A stretch of DNA of 64,000 nt from Trebonia kvetii. GTDB lineage: Bacteria; Actinomycetota; Actinomycetes; Streptosporangiales; Streptosporangiaceae. Positions 19,310 through 30,451 of this stretch are shown in pieces; within the stretch, counting starts at the first letter, position 1; every line of letters begins with the position of its first letter. The notes under the pieces are model-generated. The model had not been told where the DNA came from. It saw only the letters and a list, made by a program, of their open reading frames with translations, and searched no databases. Location: positions 434,001-498,000 of the forward strand of contig NZ_RPFW01000004.1 in assembly GCF_007827045.1 (NCBI RefSeq), in the 5' to 3' direction. Made by a program: the position numbers and the translations under genes.

Positions 19310-19359
19310 TTTCCCCTCCCGACCAACCTTTTTTTCGACGAAACCCGAGGTGACCCCGA

Positions 19360-19680
19360 GTGGCTCTTCCTCCCCTCACTCCCGAACAGCGCGCCGAGGC
19401 CCTGCAGAAGGCCGCGATAGCGCGCAAGGAACGCGCCGAAGTTAAGAATCGCCTCAAGCGTGGCGCCGTGACCCTCTCCGAAGTCATCAAGGACGGGTCC
19501 ACCGACGACGTCATTGGCAAGATGAAGGTCTCGGCTCTCCTTGAGTCGCTGCCCGGAGTCGGCAAGGTGCGCGCGAAGCAGATCATGGAACGACTCGGCA
19601 TCGCCGAGTCGCGACGAGTTCGTGGGCTTGGTGCGAACCAGCGCGCCGCGCTTGAGCAGGAGTTCGGTGCGGATCTGTAA
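19360..19680 (+). CDS. mihF: Integration host factor, actinobacterial type (mIHF/sIHF)
   Basis: A 106-residue nucleoid-associated protein of the actinobacterial IHF family, unrelated in fold to the HU/IHF of enterobacteria. The long N-terminal helix (PEQRAEALQKAAIARKERAEVKNRLKR, in two parts) is followed by the helix-two-turns-helix DNA-binding domain with KMKVSALLESLPGVGKVRAK and QIMERLGIAESRRVRGLG. It binds DNA broadly and affects topology and nucleoid shape. GTG 19360 follows GAGGTGA by 6 bases. As in Streptomyces, it lies between pyrF and gmk. Confidence 0.96.
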   Translation: MALPPLTPEQRAEALQKAAIARKERAEVKNRLKRGAVTLSEVIKDGSTDDVIGKMKVSALLESLPGVGKVRAKQIMERLGIAESRRVRGLGANQRAALEQEFGADL

Positions 19681-19733
19681 GGCGGCTAACCGGATCGGCG
19701 TGCGATCAGCGCGGCCGTCACGGGTGCGAGGGC

Positions 19734-20378
19734 ATGGCCGAAGCATCCGACGGTAAATCGCGCGAAACCGCCGCCGCCGAGAAAAGGGGGCCGAAAGGCG
19801 CCCGCCTGCCTGCGGAGCGGAAGAATTCGCGGCTGACTGTGCTCTCCGGGCCTTCCGGGGTCGGGAAGAGCACAGTCGTCGCGGAACTACGCCGTCGCAG
19901 CCCGGAGATCTGGATTTCGGTTTCCGTGACAACGCGAAGGCCCCGCCCGGGAGAGGTGAACGGGCGGGAATATCATTTTGTTAACGACGCGGAGTTTGAC
20001 CGCATGGTCGGCGCCGGGGAACTTCTCGAGTGGGCCGAGTTCGCGGGCAACAAATACGGCACCCCGGCGGAACCGGTGCGGCAAAGGCTCGACGCGGGCC
20101 TGCCGACCCTGCTGGAGATCGATCTCACGGGCTCGCGGCAGGTTCGCGAGGTCATGAAGGACGACGCGCTGTTCGTCTTCCTCGAGCCCCCCTCATGGGC
20201 TGAGCTCGTCCGCCGGCTGACCGGCCGCGGCACCGAGCCGGCCGACGTCGTGGAGCGGCGCCTGGCCGTGGCGAGGGAAGAACTCGCCGCGGCAGGCGAG
20301 TTCGACGTGACGCTGGTGAACACTTCGATCGATGAGGTTTGCCGGCAGATGGTAACGTTGATTAACAGCCTTCCTTGA
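19734..20378 (+). CDS. gmk: Guanylate kinase
   Basis: Phosphorylates GMP to GDP. The P-loop is GPSGVGKST (residues 39-47). The GMP-binding region has SVTTRRPRPGEVNGREYHFV and ELLEWAEFAGNKYGTP, and the lid reads RRLTGRGTEPADVVERRL. The ATG at 19734 gives 214 residues with a charged, probably disordered 30-residue N-terminal tail. It follows mIHF by 53 bases and precedes rpoZ, a conserved order. A perfect 7-bp hairpin AGCCCGG/CCGGGCT lies just after the stop (20379-20398) and may tune read-through into rpoZ. Confidence 0.96.
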   Translation: MAEASDGKSRETAAAEKRGPKGARLPAERKNSRLTVLSGPSGVGKSTVVAELRRRSPEIWISVSVTTRRPRPGEVNGREYHFVNDAEFDRMVGAGELLEWAEFAGNKYGTPAEPVRQRLDAGLPTLLEIDLTGSRQVREVMKDDALFVFLEPPSWAELVRRLTGRGTEPADVVERRLAVAREELAAAGEFDVTLVNTSIDEVCRQMVTLINSLP

Positions 20379-20455
20379 AGCCCGGCACTGTCCGGGCTCG
20401 CTGGCTGCTCACATAGCGGCTCTCCTTATTGAGGGCTGAGCTCACTGGAAGGACA

Positions 20456-20725
20456 ATGCGACAGGTGGCTGCGACCCAGGGTGCGGACGGCATCATCAAC
20501 CCGCCGATCGACGACCTGCTCGAGATCGTTGACAGCAAGTACCGGCTGGTGATCCTCGCCGCGAAGCGGGCTCGCCAGATCAACGCCTACTACTCGCAGC
20601 TCGGCGAGGGCCTGCTCGAGTACGTCGGCCCGCTCGTCGAGACCCGCGTGCAGGAGAAGCCGCTGTCGATCGCGCTGCGAGAGGCCCGCGAGGGCCTGCT
20701 GAAGGTCGAAGCGACCGAGGGCTAA
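20456..20725 (+). CDS. rpoZ: RNA polymerase omega subunit
   Basis: An 89-residue omega subunit that helps assemble RNA polymerase by holding beta-prime. The core motif is NPPIDDLLEIVDSKYRLV, followed by ILAAKRARQINAYYSQL, and the C-terminal part KPLSIALREAREGLL is typical of actinobacterial omega. ATG 20456 is placed by GGAAGGAC just upstream; the open frame continues further up without homology. Cotranscription with gmk and coaBC is likely from spacing. Confidence 0.95.
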   Translation: MRQVAATQGADGIINPPIDDLLEIVDSKYRLVILAAKRARQINAYYSQLGEGLLEYVGPLVETRVQEKPLSIALREAREGLLKVEATEG

Positions 20726-20787
20726 AGCCTCCAGGGCCGGGGACCGCCCCAGACCGCCGCGGGCAACAACGGCATCGGAGTAGCGAC

Positions 20788-22077
20788 ATGGCGCGGGTCA
20801 TCCTCGGCGTTGGCGCTGGCATCGCCGCCTACAAGGCCTGCGAGCTGCTGCGCCTGTTCAAGGAGAGCGGGCATTCCGTCCGGGTGGTGCCGACACCCGA
20901 CGCGCTCCGCTTCGTCGGCGAGCCAACCTGGTCGGCGCTATCCGGCGAGCCGGTCACCACGGGCGTGTGGGACGGCGTATCCGATGTGCCGCATGTGAAG
21001 CTCGGCCAGACCGCGGACCTGGTATTTGTCGCTCCCGCCACCGCGGACCTCCTCGCCCGCGCCGTCGCCGGCATGTCCGACGACCTGCTGACCGCGACGC
21101 TGCTCACCGCGCGCTGCCCGGTGGTCTACGCCCCCGCGATGCACACCGAGATGTGGGAGCACCCGGCAACCCAGCACAACGTCGCCACGCTGCGCGCCAG
21201 GGGCACCATCGTGGTCGAGCCCGCCGTCGGCAGGCTCACCGGCAAGGACACGGGCAAGGGGCGCCTGCCGGAGCCCGAGGCGCTGTTCGCCCTCGCACAG
21301 GCAATCCTTGGATACAGAACGGGTTCGGCTGACTCCGGCACGCCCGCCACGCTGCCCGCGGATCATGGCAACGCTTCCCGCGGCGGGAACCACGCACCCG
21401 TTCCGGAGGAAAGTCTTTCGCTCGCCGGGCGGACGGTGCTCATCTCCGCCGGCGGGACCCGCGAGGAACTCGACCCGGTGCGCTTCCTCGGCAACTGGTC
21501 CACCGGCAGGCAGGGCTACGCGTTCGCGCGGGCGGCGGTGGCGCGCGGCGCCGTGGTGACCCTGGTCGCGGCGAACACGGAGCTACCCGACCCCGCGGGA
21601 GCGAAGGTCGTCCGGGTGGTCTCCGCCAGGGACATGGACGCCGCCATGCTCGCCGAGGCGCCGGGCGCCGACGTGATCGTGATGACGGCCGCCGTCGCCG
21701 ACTTCCGGCCCGTCGTGCGGGCGGAGGCGAAGATCAAGAAGGACGGCGCCCTGCCGCCGCCGATCGAGCTGACGGAGAACCCGGACATCCTGGCCGGCCT
21801 GTCGCGGCGCCGCGCCGAGCGCGGCCCGGCGGGCCAGGTGATCGTCGGCTTCGCCGCCGAGACCGACCCGAGCCTGGACGCGGCGCGATCCAAGCTGGCC
21901 CGCAAGGGCTGCGACCTGCTCGTGCTGAACCGGGTCGGCGACGGCGAGGGCTTCGGAGCGGCCGACAACGAGTGGGTCGTGCTCGCCGCCGACGGCGGCG
22001 CCACGCCGGTGCCACGCCGCTCCAAGGACGCGCTCGCCGAGGTCGTGCTGTCCCTGGCGGCCGCCCGCCTGTCCTGA
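20788..22077 (+). CDS. coaBC: Bifunctional phosphopantothenoylcysteine decarboxylase / phosphopantothenate-cysteine ligase
   Basis: Two steps of coenzyme A synthesis in one 429-residue protein. The N-terminal FMN-dependent decarboxylase (CoaC) has ILGVGAGIAAYKACELLR, VAPATADLLARAVAGMSDDL and PAMHTEMWEHP. The C-terminal ligase (CoaB) has ISAGGTREELDPVRFLGN, STGRQGYAFARAA, the lysine-rich AKIKKDG and FAAETD. The joining segment (about residues 175-205) is poorly conserved. It stands 62 bases after rpoZ, the conserved actinobacterial order. Confidence 0.96.
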   Translation: MARVILGVGAGIAAYKACELLRLFKESGHSVRVVPTPDALRFVGEPTWSALSGEPVTTGVWDGVSDVPHVKLGQTADLVFVAPATADLLARAVAGMSDDLLTATLLTARCPVVYAPAMHTEMWEHPATQHNVATLRARGTIVVEPAVGRLTGKDTGKGRLPEPEALFALAQAILGYRTGSADSGTPATLPADHGNASRGGNHAPVPEESLSLAGRTVLISAGGTREELDPVRFLGNWSTGRQGYAFARAAVARGAVVTLVAANTELPDPAGAKVVRVVSARDMDAAMLAEAPGADVIVMTAAVADFRPVVRAEAKIKKDGALPPPIELTENPDILAGLSRRRAERGPAGQVIVGFAAETDPSLDAARSKLARKGCDLLVLNRVGDGEGFGAADNEWVVLAADGGATPVPRRSKDALAEVVLSLAAARLS

Positions 22078-22255
22078 CCCCGGCGGGCCCCCTGAGGGGA
22101 CGCAGGCCCGTACCACAGGGCGAATCACTCCGCGCGGGTGACGCGTGGCATCGGCGCACGCCTGGACGCTGGTGCCTGCGGCCATTCCCGGATCGACACC
22201 CGCTGGTCTTGACTGCGATCACTTCACCACACACCGAGCGAATGGCGTGGTCACC

Positions 22256-25009
<2,754 letters not shown>

Positions 25010-25038
25010 GAGGTAACAGCGGGGGCTGAGGGACGGGG

Positions 25039-25069
25039 AAGGCCGGGCGGTCGCTGACCGCCCGGCCTT
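25039..25069. terminator. Bidirectional terminator between convergent genes
   Basis: A 14-bp G/C-rich stem (AAGGCCGGGCGGTC with its exact complement) and a 3-base loop GCT lie between the convergent ends of the GH63-like gene and the MFS gene. Confidence 0.8.
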
Positions 25070-25094
25070 CGGTTCGCGTCTACCTGGCCGGGCC

Positions 25095-26582
25095 TCAGGC
25101 CACCCGGGCGGCGTCCGGACTCGACGAGCGTTCCGCGTCAGCCGACTGGCGCGGTATCAGCACCGCGAGGACCAGCCCGATGAGCGAGAACACCAGCATG
25201 ACGGTCAGCGCCACCGCGAACGGCCGGCCCTCGGGCAGGGCGACGGCGACGAGGACCGAGCCGACCACGGCGGTGCCGAACGACGAGCCGAGGTTCGACA
25301 CGCTGCGCGACAGACCGGAGATCTGCCCTTGGTCGCTGTCGGGGAAGCTGGACTGCACCACGTTGACCGACGAGGTCAGCATGACGCCCACCCCGATGCC
25401 GAACAGCAGCAGCCCAGGCACCCAGGTCCAGACCGCGGAGTGCGCCCTGACCAGGGCGAGCAGCAGCACCATGCCGAGCGATGTGACAAGGAAGCCGGCG
25501 ATGATCAGCCAGCGCTGCGGATGCCTGCGGGCGAACCGGTCCGCGCCCGCCGAGGCGGCGAGGATGCCGACGGTCGCCGGGGTGAGCATCAGCCCGGTCT
25601 TCACCGCGTTGTAGCCGTCGACCTCCTGCAGGTAGACGGAGATCGCGAAGAACGACCCCTGCAGCAGCAGCCACTGGATGGTCTGCGTGCCGAGCCCGAG
25701 GTTGGCGACCTTGTCGCGGAACAGGCGCAGCGAGAGCAGCACGTCCTTGCCCTTCCGCTCCCCGGCCCTCACGTGCAGGAAGAACCAGAGGAAGAACAGC
25801 GCGCCGATGACCACGTAGATCCACACCGGGGAGATCGAGCCCTTGGGGATGATGACGGTGCCGCCGATCGCGAAGTCCTCGCGTGACTTGCCGAAGCCGT
25901 AGGTGCGCGATTGCAGCAGGCCGAGGACCAGGAAGAACATTCCGGCGGCGGACAGCACCGCCCCGGTCAGGTCGAACCGCGGCACCCGTCCCTGCGCTTC
26001 GGGGGCGGTGATCTTGCGGGCGAGCCAGATGATGGTCGCCACCACGAGGACCTGGAGCACGAATGACGCGCGCCAGTTGATCGCACTGGTCACCAGGCCG
26101 CCGATCAGCGGTCCCGCGGCGGCGCCGAGCCCGCCCGCGCCGCTCACCACGCCGAAGTACTTCGCCCGCGACTTGACGTCGGGGAATGCCACGGTGATGA
26201 GGATGTAGATGGGCGGGATCATCAGCGCCGAGCCGACGCCTTCGAGCAGGGAGTACCCCACGATGAGCATCGGCAGTGCGACCGACGCCGCGGCGATCAG
26301 CCCCCCGATGGCGTAGACGATCAGGCCGATGAGGAAGCAGCGCTTGCGGCCCCAGATGTCGGTCAGGATGCTGCCGGGAATCATCAGCGCGGCCATGGTC
26401 AGGGTGAACAGGGTGATCGCCGTCTGCACGCCTGCCACGGTGGTGCCGAGGTCCTTGGCGATCGCGCTGATGGCCACGTTCATGTTCGTGGCGGCATAGC
26501 TGGCGATGAACTGCGCGAGGGCCAGCGGCAGGATCATGGTCCTGGCGGCGTTCACCGCATGGTGCTTGTCGCTCGATGTCAC
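25095..26582 (-). CDS. MFS transporter, DHA2 (EmrB/QacA-like) drug:H+ antiporter
   Basis: About 495 residues with 14 predicted membrane helices. The family loop after helix 2 reads GSILTDIWGRKRCFLIG (motif A), the helix 5 motif C region reads GAGGLGAAAGPLIGG, and the helices around GSALMIPPIYILITVAFP are typical. It probably exports small toxic compounds. GTG 26582 is used because the protein homology begins there; the longer frame has no homology. The promoter zone carries TATAAC and the palindrome GAACGTTC (26595-26602), a possible operator. Divergent from the DUF2252 gene. Confidence 0.9.
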   Translation of the reverse strand: MTSSDKHHAVNAARTMILPLALAQFIASYAATNMNVAISAIAKDLGTTVAGVQTAITLFTLTMAALMIPGSILTDIWGRKRCFLIGLIVYAIGGLIAAASVALPMLIVGYSLLEGVGSALMIPPIYILITVAFPDVKSRAKYFGVVSGAGGLGAAAGPLIGGLVTSAINWRASFVLQVLVVATIIWLARKITAPEAQGRVPRFDLTGAVLSAAGMFFLVLGLLQSRTYGFGKSREDFAIGGTVIIPKGSISPVWIYVVIGALFFLWFFLHVRAGERKGKDVLLSLRLFRDKVANLGLGTQTIQWLLLQGSFFAISVYLQEVDGYNAVKTGLMLTPATVGILAASAGADRFARRHPQRWLIIAGFLVTSLGMVLLLALVRAHSAVWTWVPGLLLFGIGVGVMLTSSVNVVQSSFPDSDQGQISGLSRSVSNLGSSFGTAVVGSVLVAVALPEGRPFAVALTVMLVFSLIGLVLAVLIPRQSADAERSSSPDAARVA

Positions 26583-26788
26583 GTTATACTCACGGAACGT
26601 TCGATTCTCACGAGTACCAAGGTGCCAACAAGGCCCGCTCGCGTCATCACCCGTCGCGGGGGAGGCGGCCAGGATCGCATCGGGTGCACAATCCGTGACA
26701 GGGGCGGGCGGCACAGCCGATGGGCGGCAATGCGGGCGCCAGCGGCGTTCTGCGCCGCCCGCCGCCGCACGGAAGAAGGAGGCTGCGC

Positions 26789-28255
26789 GTGAAGACGGCA
26801 ACGCGAACGGATGCCAGGCACGTCCCGGCGCAGCGGCGCGCCACTGGCGAGCATGAGGCCCCGGCCGAGCGGCTCAGCCCCGACGAACGGGCCAAGCTCG
26901 GAAAGGCGGCAAGAAAACTCGCGCCGCTCGACAGCCACGCGGCATTCGAGCGAGCGGACGGCGGGCCGGATCCGGTCGCGCTACTCGAGCAGCAGGCGGT
27001 GTCGCGGGTGCCGGATCTGGTGCCCGTGCGGTACGGCCGGATGCTGTTCTCCCCATTCAGTTACTACCGCGGCGCCGCGCTGCCGATGGCCGACGACCTG
27101 TCCCGCACCCCGGTCACCGGCCTGACCGTGCAGGCGTGCGGCGACGCCCATCTGTCCAACTTCGGGATCTTCGGCTCTCCGGAGCGCCGCATGCTGTTCG
27201 ACCTCAACGACTTCGACGAGACCCTCCCCGGGCCGTGGGAGTGGGACGTCAAGCGGCTGGCGGCCAGCCTGGAGGTGGCCGCGCGTGAGAACGGTTTCTC
27301 CCGCAAGGACCGGACCGCGATCGCGGCGGCCGCGGTCGCCAGCTACCGCCAGGCGATGAGCCAGTTCGCCGCGATGACCAACCTTGACGTCTTTTACGCG
27401 CACATCGACGTGGCACAGCTCCGCGCCGATCTTGAGTCGCGGCTCACCAAGCGGCAGCGCAAGCAGTGGGACGCGGGCGAGGCGAAGGCCAGGACGTCCG
27501 ACAGCATGCGGTCGCTGCGCAAGCTCACCAAGACCGTCGACGGCAAGCAGCGGATCGTCGCCGACCCGCCGCTTGTCGTCCCGGCCAGGGACCTGGTGGG
27601 CGCCCGGGCCGATGAGCTCGAAGCGTGGATGGTCCCGCTCATGGCCAAGTACCGCGGGACGCTCGACGGCAACCGCCGGCACCTCCTTGAGCAGTACGAG
27701 TTCGCCGACATGGCCCACAAGGTGGTGGGGGTCGGCAGCGTCGGCACCCGGTGCTGGATCGTGCTGCTGTTCGGCCGCGACGATTCCGATCCGCTGTTCC
27801 TCCAGGTCAAGGAGGCCCAGACGTCAGTGCTCAGCCGCTTCGCACGCGGCCGCAGGTACGCCAACCAGGGCCAGCGGGTGGTGGAGGGCCAGCGCCTCAT
27901 CCAGGCCGCGAGCGACATCTTCCTCGGCTGGGTCCGGGTGGAGGAAGGTGCCGACGGCAAGCGGCGCGACTTCTACGTGCGGCAGCTGCGCGACTGGAAG
28001 TTCTCCTTCCTCATCGAGAACATGCTGCCAGAGGGCATGCTCCTGTACGGGCAGACCTGCGGCTGGACCCTGGCCCGCGCGCACGCCAGGTCGGGCGACC
28101 GCATCGCGATCGCCGGCTATCTCGGCGGCTCGGACGCGTTTGACCAGGCGATCACCGAGTTCGCTCGTTCATACGCCGATCAGAACGAGCGCGACTACGA
28201 TGCTCTGCGCGAGGCTGCCGCCTCGGGGAGGATCACGGCGAAGTCGGACGTCTGA
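26789..28255 (+). CDS. DUF2252 protein-kinase-like protein
   Basis: A 488-residue DUF2252 protein with remote kinase/aminoglycoside-phosphotransferase resemblance. CGDAHLSNFGIF gives a catalytic-loop-like HxxN, and FDLNDFDETLPGPWEWDVKR gives a metal-binding-like acidic segment. Other conserved parts are FLQVKEAQTSVLSRF, VEGQRLIQAASDIFLGW and FYVRQLRDWKFS. The biochemical role is not established. GTG 26789 is firm because AGAAGGAGG ends 6 bases before it. Divergent from the MFS exporter. Confidence 0.88.
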   Translation: MKTATRTDARHVPAQRRATGEHEAPAERLSPDERAKLGKAARKLAPLDSHAAFERADGGPDPVALLEQQAVSRVPDLVPVRYGRMLFSPFSYYRGAALPMADDLSRTPVTGLTVQACGDAHLSNFGIFGSPERRMLFDLNDFDETLPGPWEWDVKRLAASLEVAARENGFSRKDRTAIAAAAVASYRQAMSQFAAMTNLDVFYAHIDVAQLRADLESRLTKRQRKQWDAGEAKARTSDSMRSLRKLTKTVDGKQRIVADPPLVVPARDLVGARADELEAWMVPLMAKYRGTLDGNRRHLLEQYEFADMAHKVVGVGSVGTRCWIVLLFGRDDSDPLFLQVKEAQTSVLSRFARGRRYANQGQRVVEGQRLIQAASDIFLGWVRVEEGADGKRRDFYVRQLRDWKFSFLIENMLPEGMLLYGQTCGWTLARAHARSGDRIAIAGYLGGSDAFDQAITEFARSYADQNERDYDALREAAASGRITAKSDV

Positions 28256-28354
28256 CCGGCGTGAACATTGAGGTAAGTCACTGACCTGCGCGATCGCTCC
28301 CCGTTAGCGGCTAAACTCTACCGAGCCAGTTGACTATGCGGATGGAGACAAGAC

Positions 28355-29548
28355 GTGGCGCGTCGGCTGTTTACCTCGGAGTCGGTGACGGAGGGCCATC
28401 CGGACAAGATGGCTGACCAGATCAGCGACGCCATCCTGGACGCGATGATCAAGGACGACCCGGAAAGCCGGGTCGCGGTCGAGACGATGATCACGACCGG
28501 CCAGGTCCACGTCGCCGGCGAGGTGACCACGAAGACGTACGTGGACATCCCCGGCATCATCCGCGAGAAGATCCTGCAGATCGGCTACGACTCCTCCGCC
28601 AAGGGCTACGACGGCGCGTCCTGCGGCGTCTCCGTGTCCATCGGCGCACAGTCGCCCGACATCGCCCAGGGCGTGTCCGACGCGTTCGAATACCGCGAGG
28701 GCGAGGGTGCCGACGACTACGACCGGCAGGGCGCGGGCGACCAGGGCCTGATGTTCGGCTACGCGTGCCGGGATACCCCGGAGCTGATGCCGCTGCCGAT
28801 CATGCTCGCGCACCGGCTCGCGAAGCAGTTGTCCGCGGTGCGCCGCTCGGGTCAGGTCCCGTACCTGCGGCCCGACGGCAAGACGCAGGTGACGATCGAG
28901 TACGCGGCCGACAAGCCGGTGCGCCTCGACACGGTGGTGGTGTCCAGCCAGCACGCCGCCGACATCAACCTCAAGGAACTGCTCACGCCCGACGTCAAGG
29001 ACTACGTCGTCGACCCGGTGCTCGCGGGCCTGGACATCGACACGTCCGGGTACCGGCTGCTCGTCAACCCGACCGGGCGGTTCGAGATCGGCGGCCCGAT
29101 GGGCGACGCGGGCCTCACCGGCCGCAAGATCATCATCGACACCTACGGCGGCATGGCCAGGCACGGCGGCGGCGCGTTCTCCGGCAAGGACCCGTCCAAG
29201 GTGGACCGCAGCGCCGCCTACGCGATGCGCTGGGTGGCCAAGAACGTGGTCGCGGCCGGCCTCGCCGACCGGTGCGAGGCCCAGGTCGCCTACGCGATCG
29301 GCAAAGCCAAGCCGGTGGGACTGTTCGTGGAGTGCTTCGGCACCGAGCGCGTGCCCGTCGAGCGGATTCAGGACGCGGTGACGACGGTCTTCGACCTGCG
29401 GCCGCGGGCCATCATCGCCGCCCTCGACCTGCTCCGCCCGATCTACTCGCAGACCTCGGCGTACGGGCACTTCGGCCGCACCGAGCCCGACTTCTCCTGG
29501 GAGCGCACCGACCGGGCGCCGCAGCTGCGCGCGGCGGCCGGACTCTAG
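28355..29548 (+). CDS. metK: S-adenosylmethionine synthetase
   Basis: Makes SAM from methionine and ATP. 397 residues with all signatures: ESVTEGHPDKMADQISDA near the N-terminus, GAGDQGLMFGYA in the middle, GGGAFSGKDPSKVDRSAAY near the C-terminus. GTG 28355 follows GGATGGAGACAAGAC. No SAM riboswitch fold was recognised in the 100 bases upstream. A near-perfect terminator follows the gene. Placed between coaBC and priA as in other actinomycetes, though three extra genes separate it from coaBC here. Confidence 0.97.
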   Translation: MARRLFTSESVTEGHPDKMADQISDAILDAMIKDDPESRVAVETMITTGQVHVAGEVTTKTYVDIPGIIREKILQIGYDSSAKGYDGASCGVSVSIGAQSPDIAQGVSDAFEYREGEGADDYDRQGAGDQGLMFGYACRDTPELMPLPIMLAHRLAKQLSAVRRSGQVPYLRPDGKTQVTIEYAADKPVRLDTVVVSSQHAADINLKELLTPDVKDYVVDPVLAGLDIDTSGYRLLVNPTGRFEIGGPMGDAGLTGRKIIIDTYGGMARHGGGAFSGKDPSKVDRSAAYAMRWVAKNVVAAGLADRCEAQVAYAIGKAKPVGLFVECFGTERVPVERIQDAVTTVFDLRPRAIIAALDLLRPIYSQTSAYGHFGRTEPDFSWERTDRAPQLRAAAGL

Positions 29549-29576
29549 CGGCCCCTTCGCCGCGGCCCGCGGAGCC

Positions 29577-29614
29577 GCAACAGGCCCGCACCCCTCGGGG
29601 TGCGGGCCTGTTGC
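29577..29614 (+). terminator. Terminator after metK
   Basis: GCAACAGGCCCGCACCC (29577-29593) pairs perfectly with its complement at 29598-29614, a 17-bp stem with loop CTCG, 28 bases after the metK stop. Confidence 0.88.
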
Positions 29615-30039
29615 ATTCACTACGTGTGCTCTTGGTTACACAGCGGCACAATATTGTTACAGGCATATTACGTCCGCGAACGGCCGTTTCGGTGCATGAC
29701 ATCGCTGTCAGCGGGAAGACGGAGCTGGTCAGCGTCACCTTTGGGCTGGATGTGTCAGATTGTCCTAGGTGACCTGCAGCGATTACGCGAAGTAAGATCG
29801 ACAAAAGGGTTAGGAAATACCTAAGGCGCATGGCCCGTGCAGATGCGTATGCGTATGGCAGTGCGAAATACCATGCGGATGCACGTGCATGCGCTAAGCT
29901 CGATCCTGTAAGTCCCGGGGGACATCAAAAGAGAAACCGGTCGCCGTCGGCGGCGACAACGACCGGACCCGCTGCTCTGGTCCCGTCACGGCATACGCCA
30001 GTCCGCGGACCGGGTTAAATCCGTCAGGAGACGAGAACG
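29615..30039. other. A/T-richer intergenic region upstream of the DUF397 gene
   Basis: No gene is supported. Composition is lower in G/C than its surroundings. TTAGGAAATACCTAA (29810-29824) is a perfect 5-bp inverted repeat with a 5-base spacer, a plausible operator for an XRE-type regulator. A run of ATGCG-like words follows (29845-29895). A ribosome site CAGGAGACGAGAACG precedes the DUF397 start. Confidence 0.5.
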
Positions 30040-30276
30040 ATGCAGGACATTTACAACGGGATCAGCGCCGCCCAGCTCGACGGTGCGACTTGGCGGAAGA
30101 GCCAGCGCAGCAACTCGCAGGGTGCGTGCGTGGAACTGGCCCGCCTTGACGGGGCCACCGTCGCGATGCGCAACTCGCGCGACCCGCAGGGCACGGCCCT
30201 CATCTACTCGGCGTCCGCCGTCCGTGCCATGGTCGGCGCGCTGCGCTCCGGGGAGTTCGACTACCTGATCGGCTAA
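30040..30276 (+). CDS. DUF397 domain protein
   Basis: A 78-residue DUF397 protein: WRKSQRSNSQGACVELARLD, then VAMRNSRDPQGTALIYSAS, and a C-terminal helix ending RSGEFDYLIG. DUF397 proteins normally sit next to an XRE-type helix-turn-helix gene and appear to modulate it. No such partner is adjacent here, so this copy is an orphan. The start is ATG 30040 behind CAGGAGACG. Confidence 0.88.
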   Translation: MQDIYNGISAAQLDGATWRKSQRSNSQGACVELARLDGATVAMRNSRDPQGTALIYSASAVRAMVGALRSGEFDYLIG

Positions 30277-30330
30277 GACCCGCAGTTGGCTGAGCCGGCC
30301 TGCGCATGGCAGGACCGGCTAGCCCGCGAG

Positions 30331-30370
30331 CGGCCGGGCACGGGTGAATGCGGCTCCCCGTGCCCGGCCG
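30331..30370 (+). terminator. Terminator after the DUF397 gene
   Basis: CGGCCGGGCACGGG (30331-30344) pairs with its complement (30357-30370), a 14-bp stem with a 12-base loop followed by TTTGTGTG. Confidence 0.8.
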
Positions 30371-30451
30371 TTTGTGTGTCAGGAACCAGCTTGCGTGTCG
30401 GGGACCCGCGCAGGCGGTACGCGAGCGCGCCGGATCTGGTAGGACGGAGTG

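Noticed and set aside
28256..28354. A SAM riboswitch before metK
   Set aside because: No conserved SAM-I, II or IV core could be made out in the 100-base leader.
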